Made by a program: the position numbers and the translations under genes | In this document: positions 33,452 to 43,234 of the stretch, piece after piece | Position numbering within the stretch: the stretch's first letter is position 1 | Layout of the letters: every line of letters starts with the position of its first letter | Assembly: GCF_001937665.1 (NCBI RefSeq) | Contig: NZ_MSKL01000019.1 | Location: forward strand, 37,856-101,855 | DNA: 64,000 bases | From: Actinomyces oris | Lineage (GTDB): Bacteria; Actinomycetota; Actinomycetes; Actinomycetales; Actinomycetaceae | Direction of reading: 5' to 3' | The notes under the pieces: generated by a model | Told to the model about the DNA's origin: nothing | Databases searched by the model: none | What the model saw: only the letters and a program-made list of their open reading frames with translations

Positions 33452-34546
33452 GTGAGTCCGGACCATCAGCATGCCAGCGGCGAGATCGACATCGCCTCTC
33501 TTCATGCTCAGGACTCCACCGGCCTGCTGGATCGCATCGACCGCGCCATCGTCTGGGACATCCCCCTGACGACGCCGTTTCGCGGCATCACCCGTCGCGA
33601 CGGCGTCCTGCTCCACGGCCCCGGCGGGTGGGGCGAGGTCGCGCCGTTCTGGGATTACGGCTCGGAGGCCAGTGCTCCCTGGCTCGCCTCCGGGCTGTCC
33701 CAGGCCCTGGGCAACTCCTTCCTTCCCCGCTACCGCGAGACCATCTCCGTCAACGTGACTGTTCCCGAGGTCGGCGCCGAGGATGCTGTCGAGCTGGTGC
33801 GAGCCTCCGGCGCCAGGACCGCCAAGGTCAAGGTCAGCGGCAGCAGCGACAAGCGCTCGGCGGACCTGGAGCGGCTCGAAGCGGTCCGCTCGGCCCTCGG
33901 GCGTTCAGGGAAGGTGCGCATCGACGTCAACGGCGCCTGGGACCTGGACACCGCCCGCGAGAACCTGACCCTCATGGACCGGGCCGCCGGAGGGCTGGAG
34001 TACGCCGAACAGCCCTGTGCCACCGTCTACGACCTGGCCGACCTGCGCCGCGCCGTCGACGTGCCCATCGCCGCGGACGAGTCGATCCGGCTGTCGGCCA
34101 ACCCCCTGGAGATCGTCCACCGGCGCGCCGCCGACGTCGCCATTCTCAAGGTGGCCCCGCTGGGCGGAGTGCACCGAGCCCTGGACATGGCCGAGCGCCT
34201 CGGGCTGCCCGCGGTCGTCTCCTCCGCTTTGGACACCTCCGTGGGCATCATGACCGGTGCCACCCTCGCCTTCAGCCTGCCGTCCCTCAGCCACGCCTGC
34301 GGCCTGGGGACCGTGCGCCTGCTGACCCAGGACGTCGCCGAGCCCAGCGTTCTTCCCAGCAACGGGACCCTGCGTCTCGACGCCGCCGCCCCCGTCTCCG
34401 AGCGCCTCCTGAACGAGGTCAAGGCGGGGCCCTACCTCACCAGGCACTGGCAGACGCGCCTGCTGCACCTGGCCGGTGCCCTTCACGCCCGCCGCCAGCG
34501 CGAGGCCCGCGACCCGAGCCGGGCCGTGGCCGGACTGCCGCTGTAA
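33452..34546 (+). CDS. menC: o-succinylbenzoate synthase
   Basis: Enolase-superfamily enzyme of menaquinone synthesis: dehydrates SHCHC to o-succinylbenzoate. Of the 364 residues, key parts are TTPFRGITRRDGVLLHG (capping domain), TAKVKVSG with the catalytic KxK, RIDVNGAWDLDTA (metal Asp), LEYAEQPCATVYDL (metal Glu), VPIAADESIR (metal Asp/Glu) and AILKVAPLGGVHRAL (second catalytic Lys). This is the actinobacterial MenC type. The start is uncertain: GTG 33452 is chosen, with GTG 33446 and ATG 33419 in frame just upstream. menD follows 95 bases downstream. Confidence 0.92.
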   Translation: MSPDHQHASGEIDIASLHAQDSTGLLDRIDRAIVWDIPLTTPFRGITRRDGVLLHGPGGWGEVAPFWDYGSEASAPWLASGLSQALGNSFLPRYRETISVNVTVPEVGAEDAVELVRASGARTAKVKVSGSSDKRSADLERLEAVRSALGRSGKVRIDVNGAWDLDTARENLTLMDRAAGGLEYAEQPCATVYDLADLRRAVDVPIAADESIRLSANPLEIVHRRAADVAILKVAPLGGVHRALDMAERLGLPAVVSSALDTSVGIMTGATLAFSLPSLSHACGLGTVRLLTQDVAEPSVLPSNGTLRLDAAAPVSERLLNEVKAGPYLTRHWQTRLLHLAGALHARRQREARDPSRAVAGLPL

Positions 34547-34641
34547 CCCCTGCGCGAACCGTGCGGTGGGCTCACCGCACTGTCCGTACTGTGACCAATC
34601 GCAGCGCGGCGCAGACGGCACGCTCTCGTATCCTCGCCCCT

Positions 34642-36423
34642 GTGACCGACTCTCCGGAGCACCCGCAGCTCCCGCCCGCCATGGCCGACGCCCGCAGTCT
34701 CGTGGCGGCCCTCCTGGCCGAGGGCGTGCACGAGGTCGTCCTGTGCCCGGGATCGCGCAGCGCCCCGCTGGCGGACGCCCTGGCGGACGCCGCCGACGCC
34801 GGGCGCGTACGTCTGCGCGTCGTCCTGGACGAGCGCAGCGCCGGCTTCATCGCCCTGGGGGCCGCCCGCGCCCACGCCCTGAGCGGGCGCAGCCGCTGCG
34901 CCGCCGTCGTGACCACCTCGGGGACGGCCGTCTCCAACCTCCACCCGGCCGTAAGCGAGGCCGACGCCGCTGGCATCCCCCTGCTCGTCATCAGCGCCGA
35001 CCGGCCCCACGAGCTGGTCGGCACCGGCGCCAGCCAGACCACCGAGCAGACCGGGCTCTTCGCACCGGCCCTGCGCCTGGGCGTCGACCTGCCCGCCGAC
35101 TTGACCGCCGACCTCGGGGGCTGCGCAGCCAACGCCGCCGTCACCGGGCAGGTGCGCCGCGCCGTCGTCGCGGCCACCGGCGCCCTCAGCCGGGATCCCG
35201 GACCGGCTCAGATCAACGCCCGCTTCCGTCCGCCCCTGACGGCGGAGGGAGCGGCGCCGGCCGCCCCGGCGCTGCCCGCCCCATCGGTAGCCACGGCTGC
35301 CCGGACAGCGGTGCAGGATCGCGCCCTGGCTACCGACGATTGCCGGCGGGCCGACCACGGCTCCTCATCGGAGCGGAGGGGGCGGGGACTCATCGTCGCC
35401 GGCGACACCGCCCACCCGGCCGTCGGTGCCCTGGCCGGGTCTCTGGCCGAGCACCTCGGCTGGCCGCTCCTGGCCGAACCCACCTCCCAGGCCCGCGGCG
35501 GCCCCCAGGCCCTGACCCGCTACGCCGAGCTGCTGGGCACCCAAGCGGGCCGCGCGCTCGCGGAGCAGGCCGAGCACGTCCTCGTCCTGGGCCACCCCAG
35601 CCTCAGCCGCTCCGTCACCGCGCTCCTGGGGCGCGAGGACCTCGATATCACCGTTCTGACCGAACGGGCCCGGTGGGCCGACGTCCCCGGGCAGGCCCGA
35701 CGGATCCTCCCCGTCGACGGCCCCGATCACGAGGTCATCGACGACGTCGCCCTCCGATCAGCCCGGTTGGTCGCCTCCCTCGGCCTGCAGCGGGCAGACA
35801 CGACCTGGAACGAATCCTGGCACCAAGCCGTGGCGGATCTTCCCGATCCGGGCCGCTCCAGCAGCGCCGACACCCTGGCCCAGGCCGTGTGGGAGGCGAG
35901 CCTGGCCCCCGGCGCCCCCACCCTCCTGCTGGGCTCCTCCATGACGGTGCGGCGTCTCGACCGACTCGCCCGCCCCGGTGCCACCGTCCCGAAAGCAGTT
36001 GCGAACCGAGGCCTGGCCGGAATCGACGGCACCATTGCCACTGGCATCGGACTGTGGACGGCCTCGGGCGGACCGGTGCGTGCCGTGATGGGAGACCTCG
36101 CCTTCCTCCACGACGCCATGTCCTTGAGTCGGGGAGTGCGTGAGGAGGAGGCCGACCTGCAGGTGATCGTCGTCGACGACGGCGGGGGCGCGATCTTCTC
36201 CCACCTCGAGTACTCCCGCACCACGTCACTTGGCCGGTTCGAACGACTTTTCACCGCCCCCCAGTGTGCGAATATTGCTGCACTGGCCACCGCCCTGGGG
36301 GCTCGTGTCCATGTCCCAGATGATGTCGCGGCCCTCCAGAGGATCCTGGCCGAGCCGGTCGACGGTCTGAGCGTCGTCGTCTGGGAGACCACGAGGCACG
36401 GTCCTCACACCCTGACAACATGA
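34642..36423 (+). CDS. menD: 2-succinyl-5-enolpyruvyl-6-hydroxy-3-cyclohexene-1-carboxylate (SEPHCHC) synthase
   Basis: Thiamine-diphosphate enzyme that joins isochorismate and 2-oxoglutarate, first committed step of menaquinone synthesis. The 593-residue protein has the N-terminal VVLCPGSRSAPLADALADA, VVTTSGTAVSNLHPAVSEA and ISADRPHELVGTGASQT, and the C-terminal cofactor motif VMGDLAFLHDAMSL with VVDDGGGAIFSHLEY. It is about 40 residues longer than mycobacterial MenD owing to an Ala/Arg-rich insertion near residues 200-245 between the first two domains. Start GTG 34642. A six-base hairpin GGGTTC/GAACCC at 36479-36493 may end the menCD transcript. Confidence 0.94.
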   Translation: MTDSPEHPQLPPAMADARSLVAALLAEGVHEVVLCPGSRSAPLADALADAADAGRVRLRVVLDERSAGFIALGAARAHALSGRSRCAAVVTTSGTAVSNLHPAVSEADAAGIPLLVISADRPHELVGTGASQTTEQTGLFAPALRLGVDLPADLTADLGGCAANAAVTGQVRRAVVAATGALSRDPGPAQINARFRPPLTAEGAAPAAPALPAPSVATAARTAVQDRALATDDCRRADHGSSSERRGRGLIVAGDTAHPAVGALAGSLAEHLGWPLLAEPTSQARGGPQALTRYAELLGTQAGRALAEQAEHVLVLGHPSLSRSVTALLGREDLDITVLTERARWADVPGQARRILPVDGPDHEVIDDVALRSARLVASLGLQRADTTWNESWHQAVADLPDPGRSSSADTLAQAVWEASLAPGAPTLLLGSSMTVRRLDRLARPGATVPKAVANRGLAGIDGTIATGIGLWTASGGPVRAVMGDLAFLHDAMSLSRGVREEEADLQVIVVDDGGGAIFSHLEYSRTTSLGRFERLFTAPQCANIAALATALGARVHVPDDVAALQRILAEPVDGLSVVVWETTRHGPHTLTT

Positions 36424-36635
36424 ACGACGATAGAGATGGACGGCAGCCAGCGGGATAGGACTCGCGGGAGAGGGCTTCGGGTTCCCCGAACCCACTGCCG
36501 CACTCTCAGCCCGCTGCAATACAACGGTTACACGATCCACAGTGCAGCCTCAGGGAATCATCGGAAACGGCACAGAGCCCTGGTGTTGTCTACCCGTGGA
36601 TCTGGAGAGGGCGAGACGCCCGAGGAGGAGCACAG

Positions 36636-38378
36636 ATGAGCGGATACGACGAGGCGAACCCGGAGGCCCACCGGCCCGACGAGCCTGGAGCGGCGGCGGA
36701 CGACAGTCACTCCGGTGTCGACTCCCGGTCCGCCGGCAGCCAGGACAGCCCGGCTGCGGCGGTCTCCGGCAGCGAGGCCCCGAGTGCGACCGAGAATCAG
36801 GTCGGCTACGAGGATCTCTCACAGGCCTACGCCGCCGACGCCTCCTATCCTGAGACGCTCGTGCCTCACAACGCAGGCGAGCAGCGCTGGGACGACACCC
36901 GGCAGCTTCCTGCCGAGCCGCCCACCTCGCAGCTGCCCGCCGACCAGTCCGCGTCGGTCTACGCTCAGTCCTCCCAGGGGCAGTACCAGCCCCAGCAGTC
37001 CTATCAGCAGTTCCATCAGCAGGGCCAGTACCCCGCCCCCCAGGAGCAGCAGGCGGCGCCGACCAGCTATTCATCCACCCAGCAGCCTTACCAGGCGCAG
37101 CAGGCGCACTTCGGCTCGCCCTACACGAGCGCCCCGACGACACCCGGCGGCTACGCGCAGGCCGGCGCCCCCGGCGGGGAGTCCTTCTACGCGACATCGA
37201 AGGCCGCAGGCAGTGAGACCGGTGCCGAGAGGCGCCGGGGGCCGGGCTGGATCGCCCTGATCGCCTCCGCGGTGGTCGCCTCCCTGCTGGGCGCTGGTGG
37301 CGCTGTGAGCGCGGTCAGGTACATGGACACTCACGGTGGGGACGTTTCATCGAGTTCCTCAACGGCACCCACCGCGATCGCCACCGGGAGCACGACCCAG
37401 ACCGTTAACAGCGCCGGCCAGGCCCCCGACTGGGAGGCTGTCTCGGCCGCCGTGTCCAACGCCGTCGTCTCCATCGCCATAACCACCGGCAACGGCAAGG
37501 CCCTGGGGTCCGGAGTCATCTTCGACAAGGAGGGGCACATCATCACGAACAACCACGTGGTGGCGGGTGCCTCGCAGATCCTGGTGACGCTGGCCGATGG
37601 CCGCGTCTACGAGGCCGAGCCCACCGGGACCGACCCCGCCACCGACCTGGCCGTCATCCAGCTCAAGGACGCCCCCGACAACCTCACCGTCGCCCAGCTC
37701 GGCGACTCCGACAAGCTGGCCACCGGTCAGGACGTCATGGCGATCGGTAACCCGCTGGGCCTGTCCTCGACCGTCACCACCGGCATCATCTCGGCCCTCG
37801 ACCGTCCTGTCGTCAACTCCCAGAGTGAGGACGGCTCAGGAGGAGGCTCCCCGTCCTCGGCGGTCTACACCAACGCCATCCAGATTGACGCCGCCATCAA
37901 CCCCGGCAACTCCGGTGGGCCCCTCTTCGACGAGAACGGACGGGTCATCGGGATCACCAGCTCCATCGCCACCATGGGGAGCTCCAGCGGTGGTGAGGGG
38001 GGCTCGGGGAGCATCGGCATCGGCTTCGCCATTCCCGTCAAGCTGGCCGACAAGGTCGCCAAGCAGCTCATCGAGTCGGGGGCGGCGACCCACGCCTACC
38101 TGGGCGTCAACCTGCAGACCGGTTCTGCCAAGGTCGATGGTGAGACGCGCGGCGGTGCCAAGATCATCTCGGTCGAAGGCGGTTCTCCGGCCGACAAGGC
38201 CGGCTTGAAGAGGGACGACGTCGTCATCGCCATCGATGGCAAGACCACCTCCCAGGGCTCGGCACTGACCGGTTACGTACGCCAGTACTCCGCCAACGAC
38301 AAGGTCAAGCTCACAGTCATCCGCGACTCCAAGAAGCAGGACATCGACGTGACCCTGGTCGAGCGCAAGGACTCCTGA
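36636..38378 (+). CDS. Membrane-anchored HtrA/DegP-type serine protease with PDZ domain
   Basis: A 580-residue trypsin-like protease for extracytoplasmic protein quality control. Residues 1-200 are a long, disordered cytoplasmic part rich in Gln, Ser, Pro and Tyr (GQYQPQQSYQQFHQQGQYPA). A transmembrane helix spans about 204-228, followed by a linker. The catalytic triad is intact: His307 in ITNNHVVAG, Asp337 in DPATDLAVIQL and Ser426 in INPGNSGGPLF. One PDZ domain lies at about 487-575. This layout matches the actinobacterial PepD/HtrA family. A GAGGAGGAG site precedes ATG 36636. Convergent with menF, 23 bases apart. Confidence 0.92.
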   Translation: MSGYDEANPEAHRPDEPGAAADDSHSGVDSRSAGSQDSPAAAVSGSEAPSATENQVGYEDLSQAYAADASYPETLVPHNAGEQRWDDTRQLPAEPPTSQLPADQSASVYAQSSQGQYQPQQSYQQFHQQGQYPAPQEQQAAPTSYSSTQQPYQAQQAHFGSPYTSAPTTPGGYAQAGAPGGESFYATSKAAGSETGAERRRGPGWIALIASAVVASLLGAGGAVSAVRYMDTHGGDVSSSSSTAPTAIATGSTTQTVNSAGQAPDWEAVSAAVSNAVVSIAITTGNGKALGSGVIFDKEGHIITNNHVVAGASQILVTLADGRVYEAEPTGTDPATDLAVIQLKDAPDNLTVAQLGDSDKLATGQDVMAIGNPLGLSSTVTTGIISALDRPVVNSQSEDGSGGGSPSSAVYTNAIQIDAAINPGNSGGPLFDENGRVIGITSSIATMGSSSGGEGGSGSIGIGFAIPVKLADKVAKQLIESGAATHAYLGVNLQTGSAKVDGETRGGAKIISVEGGSPADKAGLKRDDVVIAIDGKTTSQGSALTGYVRQYSANDKVKLTVIRDSKKQDIDVTLVERKDS

Positions 38379-38401
38379 CGCGCTACCCGCTCAGAGGCGT
38401 C

Positions 38402-39763
38402 TCAGAGAGGCACGCCCAGGGCGCTCAGCATGGGGCGCATCTTGGCGGTCGTCTCCGCCAGCTCGTCGACCGGCTCGGAGTCCGGCATGATGCCGCCGCC
38501 CCCGAACACTCTCGCGGGGGACTGCGGTCCGGGACCTTCCGCGGGCAGCTGGGCACTGCGCAGCGCGATGCACCACTCGCCCTCACCGTGCCAGTCGACC
38601 CAGCCCACGGGTCCGGCATAACGCCCCCGGTCCATGGACTCGGCCTCCTCGATGAGGCGTGCGGCCGCCTGTGTCGGTGTCCCGCACACGGCCGCCGTCG
38701 GGTGCAGTGCGTCCACCAGGGCCAGCGCCCCGGTGTCCCCGGCGACGACTCCGGTGACGTCACTGGCCAGGTGCAGCACGTTTGGAAGCGTCAGGACGAA
38801 GCGGGCCGGGGCCTCCACCACCGAGCACAACGGCTCCAGCGCCGTGATCGCCGAGTCCCGGGCCAGCTCGTGCTCCCGGTTGTTCTTCTCCGAGCCCTCC
38901 AGCCAGGACGCCAGGCGCGCCGTCGCCAGGGTGTCCTCGCCGGCGTGCCGGCGGGCCGTGCCGGCCAGCACCCTGCTGATGAGGCGCCGATCACGTAGAC
39001 GCAGCAGCAGCTCAGGGCTGGCCCCCACCATCTGGTCGACGGCGAAGATCCAGGTGGAGGGGTAGTCGCGGGCCAGGCGCCGCAGCACCGTGCCGGTGGC
39101 CAGCGGCGTCTCCGGGCGGGCCAGCACATCGCGGGCCAGGACCACCTTGCGGACCCGCCCCGCACGCATCTGCTCCTGCGTGCCGGACACCGCCTCGCAC
39201 CACTGCCCCTCGCTGAGTGCCCCGGTCTCAACGGCGGCAGTGCCGCCGGAGTCCCCGCCGTCGCCGGCTTGCTCCCGGTCGATCGCTGCGCGCGCCTGGG
39301 CCACCATCGCCTTGAGGAGCGCCTCGGGATCCGGGTGCTCCGGCTCCGCCCCGTTGGCAGCCTCAGGTACCGCGGTCGTCAGCCAGGCGCCGGAGTCGTC
39401 AAGCCCGACGAGCACCTCGGGGACAACGAGGACCGAGGAGTGCTCGGAGGCGGGGGAGAAGGTGATCGTTCCCAGGGCCACCGGTCCGGTTCCCGGGCGG
39501 ACCAGTGCATCACGCCACCAGGCCGCGCCGACGACGGCCCGCCACGCGGCCCGCAGCGCCTCGATGCGCCCCGCCCCGTGGGCCTCGATCACCAGGACAC
39601 GGCCCAGCCCGATGAGTCCGCGTCCCTCATGGACCCAGGAGCTGACATCCTCCCGGCACCCCAGCAGGTCGATGAGGGTGAGCCCCTCCAGGGCGCCGTC
39701 GGGCAGCTCATGGGTGCGGAAGGACAGGCGCGGCGGCGCGACCCGGCAGCGCTCGGCCCTCAC
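38402..39763 (-). CDS. menF: Isochorismate synthase
   Basis: Converts chorismate to isochorismate at the entry to menaquinone synthesis. The 453-residue protein has the chorismate-binding fold in its C-terminal half: RVRKVVLARDVLARPE, IFAVDQMVGASPELLLRLRD, VLAGTARRHAGEDT, EKNNREHELARDSAI, HPTAAVCGTPTQAAARLIEE and YAGPVGWVDWHGEGEW. The N-terminal part is the divergent MenF-type domain. Start GTG 39763 is chosen because upstream in-frame sequence runs into menG and shows no further start. It follows menG by 34 bases on the same strand, probably one transcript. It could in principle serve a siderophore path, but no such genes are nearby. Confidence 0.92.
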   Translation of the reverse strand: MRAERCRVAPPRLSFRTHELPDGALEGLTLIDLLGCREDVSSWVHEGRGLIGLGRVLVIEAHGAGRIEALRAAWRAVVGAAWWRDALVRPGTGPVALGTITFSPASEHSSVLVVPEVLVGLDDSGAWLTTAVPEAANGAEPEHPDPEALLKAMVAQARAAIDREQAGDGGDSGGTAAVETGALSEGQWCEAVSGTQEQMRAGRVRKVVLARDVLARPETPLATGTVLRRLARDYPSTWIFAVDQMVGASPELLLRLRDRRLISRVLAGTARRHAGEDTLATARLASWLEGSEKNNREHELARDSAITALEPLCSVVEAPARFVLTLPNVLHLASDVTGVVAGDTGALALVDALHPTAAVCGTPTQAAARLIEEAESMDRGRYAGPVGWVDWHGEGEWCIALRSAQLPAEGPGPQSPARVFGGGGIMPDSEPVDELAETTAKMRPMLSALGVPL

Positions 39764-39797
39764 GACGTCGGCCCCGGGGCGGTGCTCGGACCGATTC

Positions 39798-40535
39798 TCA
39801 CTGATCGCCCTGAGCGCGCACGGGCCGAGTGGCCCGGTGGACCGCGACGATCCCGCCGGAGAGGTTCTTGTATCCCACGCCCCGCCAGCCGGCCTCGTGC
39901 ATGAGACCGGCCAGCTCCCTCTGGTCCGGCCAGGCCAGGATCGACTCGCCCAGGTAGTCATAGGCCTCGGTGTTCGATGAGACCAGACGGGCGGCGGCCG
40001 GCAGGGCGCTGCCCAGGTAGAAGCGGTACAGGTGACGGAAGGCGGGCCGGCTCGGGGTGGAGAACTCCGCAATGACAATCCGCCCGCCCGGAACCGTCAC
40101 CCGGCGCATCTCCGACAGTGCCCGTGCCGTGTCCTGCACGTTGCGCAGCCCGTAGGAGATGGTGACGACGTCGAAGCTCTCATCGGCGAAGGGCAGCGCC
40201 GTGGCGTCCCCGGCCACGAAGGCGATCTCGGGGTGGCGGCGCTTGCCCTCGGCCACCATGCCGGTGGAGAAGTCGCAGGCCACGACCTCGGCGCCGTCGG
40301 CGGCGTACTCCACCGAGGAGGTGCCGGTCCCGGCGGCCAGGTCCAGGACGCGCGTTCCCGGCCTCGCGGCGACGGCCGCGCGCGTCACCCGGCGCCACAT
40401 GTGCACCTGGAACAGGCTCATCACGTCGTTGGACAGGTCGTAGCGGCGCGCGACGGCGTCGAACATCCCGGCGACCTCGCGAGGGTCCTTGGCGAGGCTG
40501 GCTCGAAGGGGGGAACGGCTCATGGGGGTCATCAT
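39798..40535 (-). CDS. menG: Demethylmenaquinone methyltransferase
   Basis: SAM-dependent C-methylation of demethylmenaquinone, the last ring step. The 245-residue UbiE/MenG-family protein contains [17 protein letters not shown], the SAM motif [56 protein letters not shown] followed by GLRNV, and [20 protein letters not shown] near the C-terminus. These are hallmark UbiE signatures 1 and 2. ATG 40535 is used; ATG 40523 is an alternative. It heads the menG-menF unit and is divergent from menJ-nuo. Confidence 0.95.
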   Translation of the reverse strand: MMTPMSRSPLRASLAKDPREVAGMFDAVARRYDLSNDVMSLFQVHMWRRVTRAAVAARPGTRVLDLAAGTGTSSVEYAADGAEVVACDFSTGMVAEGKRRHPEIAFVAGDATALPFADESFDVVTISYGLRNVQDTARALSEMRRVTVPGGRIVIAEFSTPSRPAFRHLYRFYLGSALPAAARLVSSNTEAYDYLGESILAWPDQRELAGLMHEAGWRGVGYKNLSGGIVAVHRATRPVRAQGDQ

Positions 40536-40899
40536 CGCAAATCCCGGCTGCGGTATCGCCGTCAGGCGTGCCGGGGGCCGTTGCTGACCGACCTCCGACC
40601 GCCCCGGTGTCGCTCTAGGACACAGGTCCCGTCCGACAGTGTTGAAATTCGTTACTCACTTGCAGCGTAATTCTGGGGCGCCGCAGTCTTTCGTTGAGGT
40701 GGGGACTTCCCTGAAGATTGCCGTCACGGCAACGAAAACCCCTGTTCGCCACCTCCGTCGGCGGCCTCGTCATGGAGGCGCCCGTCGCCTGGGTACAGTC
40801 GGCACAGGCTCCGCCGAGTGCGGGGCCTGCATTACGGTGCCAACTGTGATGCCTACGACAACGCCCGCTGTACCAGAAGTGCCGAGGAGGGAAGCCCGA
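40536..40899 (+). promoter_or_regulatory. Divergent region upstream of menG and the menJ-nuo operon
   Basis: A 364-base region that must hold the promoters for menG-menF (minus) and for the long menJ-nuo-prenyl synthase operon (plus). A 15-base palindrome, TTGCCGT-C-ACGGCAA, at 40718-40732 is the clearest operator candidate. A GAGGAGGGAA ribosome-binding site at 40884-40893 serves menJ. Part of it is open in the menJ frame but without coding bias. No Rex or DosR-type consensus was recognised. Confidence 0.4.
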
Positions 40900-42201
40900 G
40901 TGACTCAGGCAGCCGCCCAGCCCAGCGCCTCCACCACCGCCGACGTCATCGTCGTCGGGGCCGGCCCGGCTGGATCCTCGGCGGCCTACCACATGGCCAC
41001 TCTCGGTCTCGATGTCATCCTCCTGGAGAAGCAGGAGCTCGGCCGTGACAAGGTCTGTGGGGACGGCCTGACCCCCTCGGCCGTGCGTGAGCTGGTCTCC
41101 ATGGGGGTGGACACCTCCGGCTGGCAGCGCAACCGCGGCCTGCGCGTCATCGGCGGCGGGCACCTCCTCCACTTCCCCTGGCCGGAGCAGGCATCCTTCC
41201 CCTCCTACGGGATGGCCCGCCCCCGCGCCCTGCTCGACCGCGACCTGGCCGAGCACGCCGCCGCGGCCGGCGCCCGCCTGCTCACCGGTGTCACCGTCAC
41301 CGGACCCGTCACCTCGCCCACCGGCCGCGTCACCGGTGTCGAGGCCCGCCCCACCAACCGGGTCGCCTACCCCGGCATCGAGGGGCCCACCACCTTCACC
41401 GCCCCGCTGGTCGTCGACGCCGGAGGGGTCTCGGCCCGCCTGGCCACCGCCGTCGGGCGCACCAAGAACGAGCGCCGCCCCATGGGCGTGGCCGTACGCG
41501 CCTACTTCCGCTCCCCACGCGCCAAGGACGCCTGGATGGAGTCCCGCCTCGAGCTGTGGGACGGCACCCCGGGCAAGTCCGACCTCCTGCCCGGCTACGG
41601 ATGGATCTGGTCCGTGGGGGAGGGGCTGGTCAACGTCGGGCTCGGCTCGGTCTCCTCACGCGCCCAGGCCACGTCCATCGACTACCGCGCGGTGTTCAAC
41701 CGCTGGATGGACAACGTTCCGGCCTCCTGGGGCTTCACCCAGGAGAACCAGGTCGGCGGCCTGGTCAGCGCCGCCCTGCCCATGGCCTTCAACCGCAAGC
41801 CTCACTACGCCGACGGCCTCATGCTGCTGGGTGATGCCGGAGGCATGGTCTCGCCCTTCAACGGCGAGGGCATCGCCCAGGCCCTCATGTCCGGCCGCCT
41901 GGCCGCCCAGGCCGCCGCCCAAGCCGGTGCCCGCACGACCACCTCGGGCCGCGAGCAGGTCCTGGCCCAGTATCCCAAGGCCCTCAGCTCCGAGATGGGC
42001 GGCTACTACACGCTCGGCCGTGTCTTCGTCGCCCTCATCGAGCACCCCGAGGTCATGCGCCTGTGCACCCGCTACGGGCTGCCGCGCAAGCGCCTCATGA
42101 AGCTCGTCACCAAGCTCCTGTCCGATGGCTGGGAGCGCCGCGGCGGCGACGGAATCGACCACTTCATCCAGCTCCTGACAAGGATGGTGCCGGAAGCATG
42201 A
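40900..42201 (+). CDS. menJ: Menaquinone reductase (geranylgeranyl-reductase family)
   Basis: A 433-residue FAD enzyme expected to saturate one isoprene unit of the menaquinone side chain, as mycobacterial MenJ does. Evidence: FAD-binding ADVIVVGAGPAGSSAAYHMA, the redox loop KVCGDGLTPSAVREL, YGMARPRALLDRDLAEHA, and GDAGGMVSPFNGEGIAQALM. The length and C-terminal helices ending FIQLLTRMVPEA match geranylgeranyl reductase relatives. In mycobacteria this gene also sits beside the nuo operon. Start GTG 40900 is supported by a GAGGAGGG site; an ATG 51 bases upstream is the alternative. The stop overlaps nuoA by ATGA. Confidence 0.9.
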   Translation: MTQAAAQPSASTTADVIVVGAGPAGSSAAYHMATLGLDVILLEKQELGRDKVCGDGLTPSAVRELVSMGVDTSGWQRNRGLRVIGGGHLLHFPWPEQASFPSYGMARPRALLDRDLAEHAAAAGARLLTGVTVTGPVTSPTGRVTGVEARPTNRVAYPGIEGPTTFTAPLVVDAGGVSARLATAVGRTKNERRPMGVAVRAYFRSPRAKDAWMESRLELWDGTPGKSDLLPGYGWIWSVGEGLVNVGLGSVSSRAQATSIDYRAVFNRWMDNVPASWGFTQENQVGGLVSAALPMAFNRKPHYADGLMLLGDAGGMVSPFNGEGIAQALMSGRLAAQAAAQAGARTTTSGREQVLAQYPKALSSEMGGYYTLGRVFVALIEHPEVMRLCTRYGLPRKRLMKLVTKLLSDGWERRGGDGIDHFIQLLTRMVPEA

Positions 42202-42557
42202 ACCCCTACGCCTCCCTGCTCATCATGGCCGCGCTGGCCCTCCTGGTGGCCGTCGGCGGTCTGGCCATGAGCGCCATCATCAGCCCCGCCCGGCGCAACC
42301 GGGTCAAGGTCGCCAACTACGAGTGCGGCATCGACCCCACCCCCGCCAACACCGAGCACGGGCGCTTCCCCGTCTCCTTCTACCTGGTGGGCATGACCTT
42401 CATCATCTTCGACGTCGAGGTGGTCTTCCTCTACCCCTGGGCCACGGCCTTCGGCCGCCTGGGGTTCTTCGGGTTGGGGGCGGCCGTTCTGTTCATCGGC
42501 CTCATCACCGTGCCCTACATCCTCGAGTGGCGTCGCGGCGGACTGGACTGGGACTGA
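42198..42557 (+). CDS. nuoA: NADH-quinone oxidoreductase subunit A
   Basis: Membrane-arm subunit of complex I at the junction with the quinone site. The 119-residue protein has three transmembrane helices: LLIMAALALLVAVGGLAMSA, VSFYLVGMTFIIFDVEVVFL and LGAAVLFIGLITVPYILEW. Diagnostic sequences are YECGIDP on the loop and FIIFDVEVVFLYPWA, whose acidic residues lie on the proton path. Start ATG 42198 overlaps the menJ stop. First subunit of an uninterrupted nuoA-N operon. Confidence 0.96.
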   Translation: MNPYASLLIMAALALLVAVGGLAMSAIISPARRNRVKVANYECGIDPTPANTEHGRFPVSFYLVGMTFIIFDVEVVFLYPWATAFGRLGFFGLGAAVLFIGLITVPYILEWRRGGLDWD

Positions 42558-42610
42558 GCCGGCTCTGACCGGCGAGGACCCAGCCCGACGATCTCAAGGA
42601 GTACACAGCA

Positions 42611-43234
42611 GTGAAGAGCATGAAAAAGCACAACGCCTACATGGCGTCCATCCCCTCCAAGCGCAATGACCCTTACGCCGCCGCTGCCGCCGAGGTGGAC
42701 AGCCCGGGCTTCCTGCTGACCACCGTCGAGAAGCTCGCGGGCCTGGCCCAGGCCCGCTCCATGTGGCCCGTCACCATGGGCCTGGCCTGCTGCGCCATCG
42801 AGATGATGGCCGCCGGCACCCCCCGCTTCGACATGGCCCGCTTCGGCTGGGAGGTCTTCCGCGCCTCCCCGCGCCACGCCGACGTCATGATCGTCTCGGG
42901 CCGCGTCTCCCACAAGATGGCCCCGATCGTGCGCAATGTCTACGACTCCATGCCCGAGCCCAAGTGGGTCATCTCCATGGGGGCCTGCGCCTCATCGGGA
43001 GGCATCTTCAACAACTACGCCGTCGTCCAGGGCTGCGACCACATCGTCCCGGTGGACATCTACCTGCCCGGCTGCCCGCCGCGCCCCGAGATGCTCCTCA
43101 ACGCCATGCTCGAGCTCACCCGCCAGATCGAGAAGAAGCCGCTGTTCAAGCACCGCGAGGAGATCGCCCGCGCCGTCGAGGCCGCCGCCCTGTCGGCCAC
43201 CCCCACCCATGAGATGAAGGGCCTTCTGGCATGA
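42611..43234 (+). CDS. nuoB: NADH-quinone oxidoreductase subunit B
   Basis: Peripheral-arm subunit that binds the terminal [4Fe-4S] cluster N2, which reduces menaquinone. The 207-residue protein has the tandem cysteines in [19 protein letters not shown], then [20 protein letters not shown] and [12 protein letters not shown], giving the four N2 ligands. Start GTG 42611 follows AAGGAG at a proper distance; ATG 42620 is possible. The C-terminal extension of about 40 residues is Lys/Glu/Ala-rich. It overlaps nuoC by ATGA. Confidence 0.96.
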   Translation: MKSMKKHNAYMASIPSKRNDPYAAAAAEVDSPGFLLTTVEKLAGLAQARSMWPVTMGLACCAIEMMAAGTPRFDMARFGWEVFRASPRHADVMIVSGRVSHKMAPIVRNVYDSMPEPKWVISMGACASSGGIFNNYAVVQGCDHIVPVDIYLPGCPPRPEMLLNAMLELTRQIEKKPLFKHREEIARAVEAAALSATPTHEMKGLLA

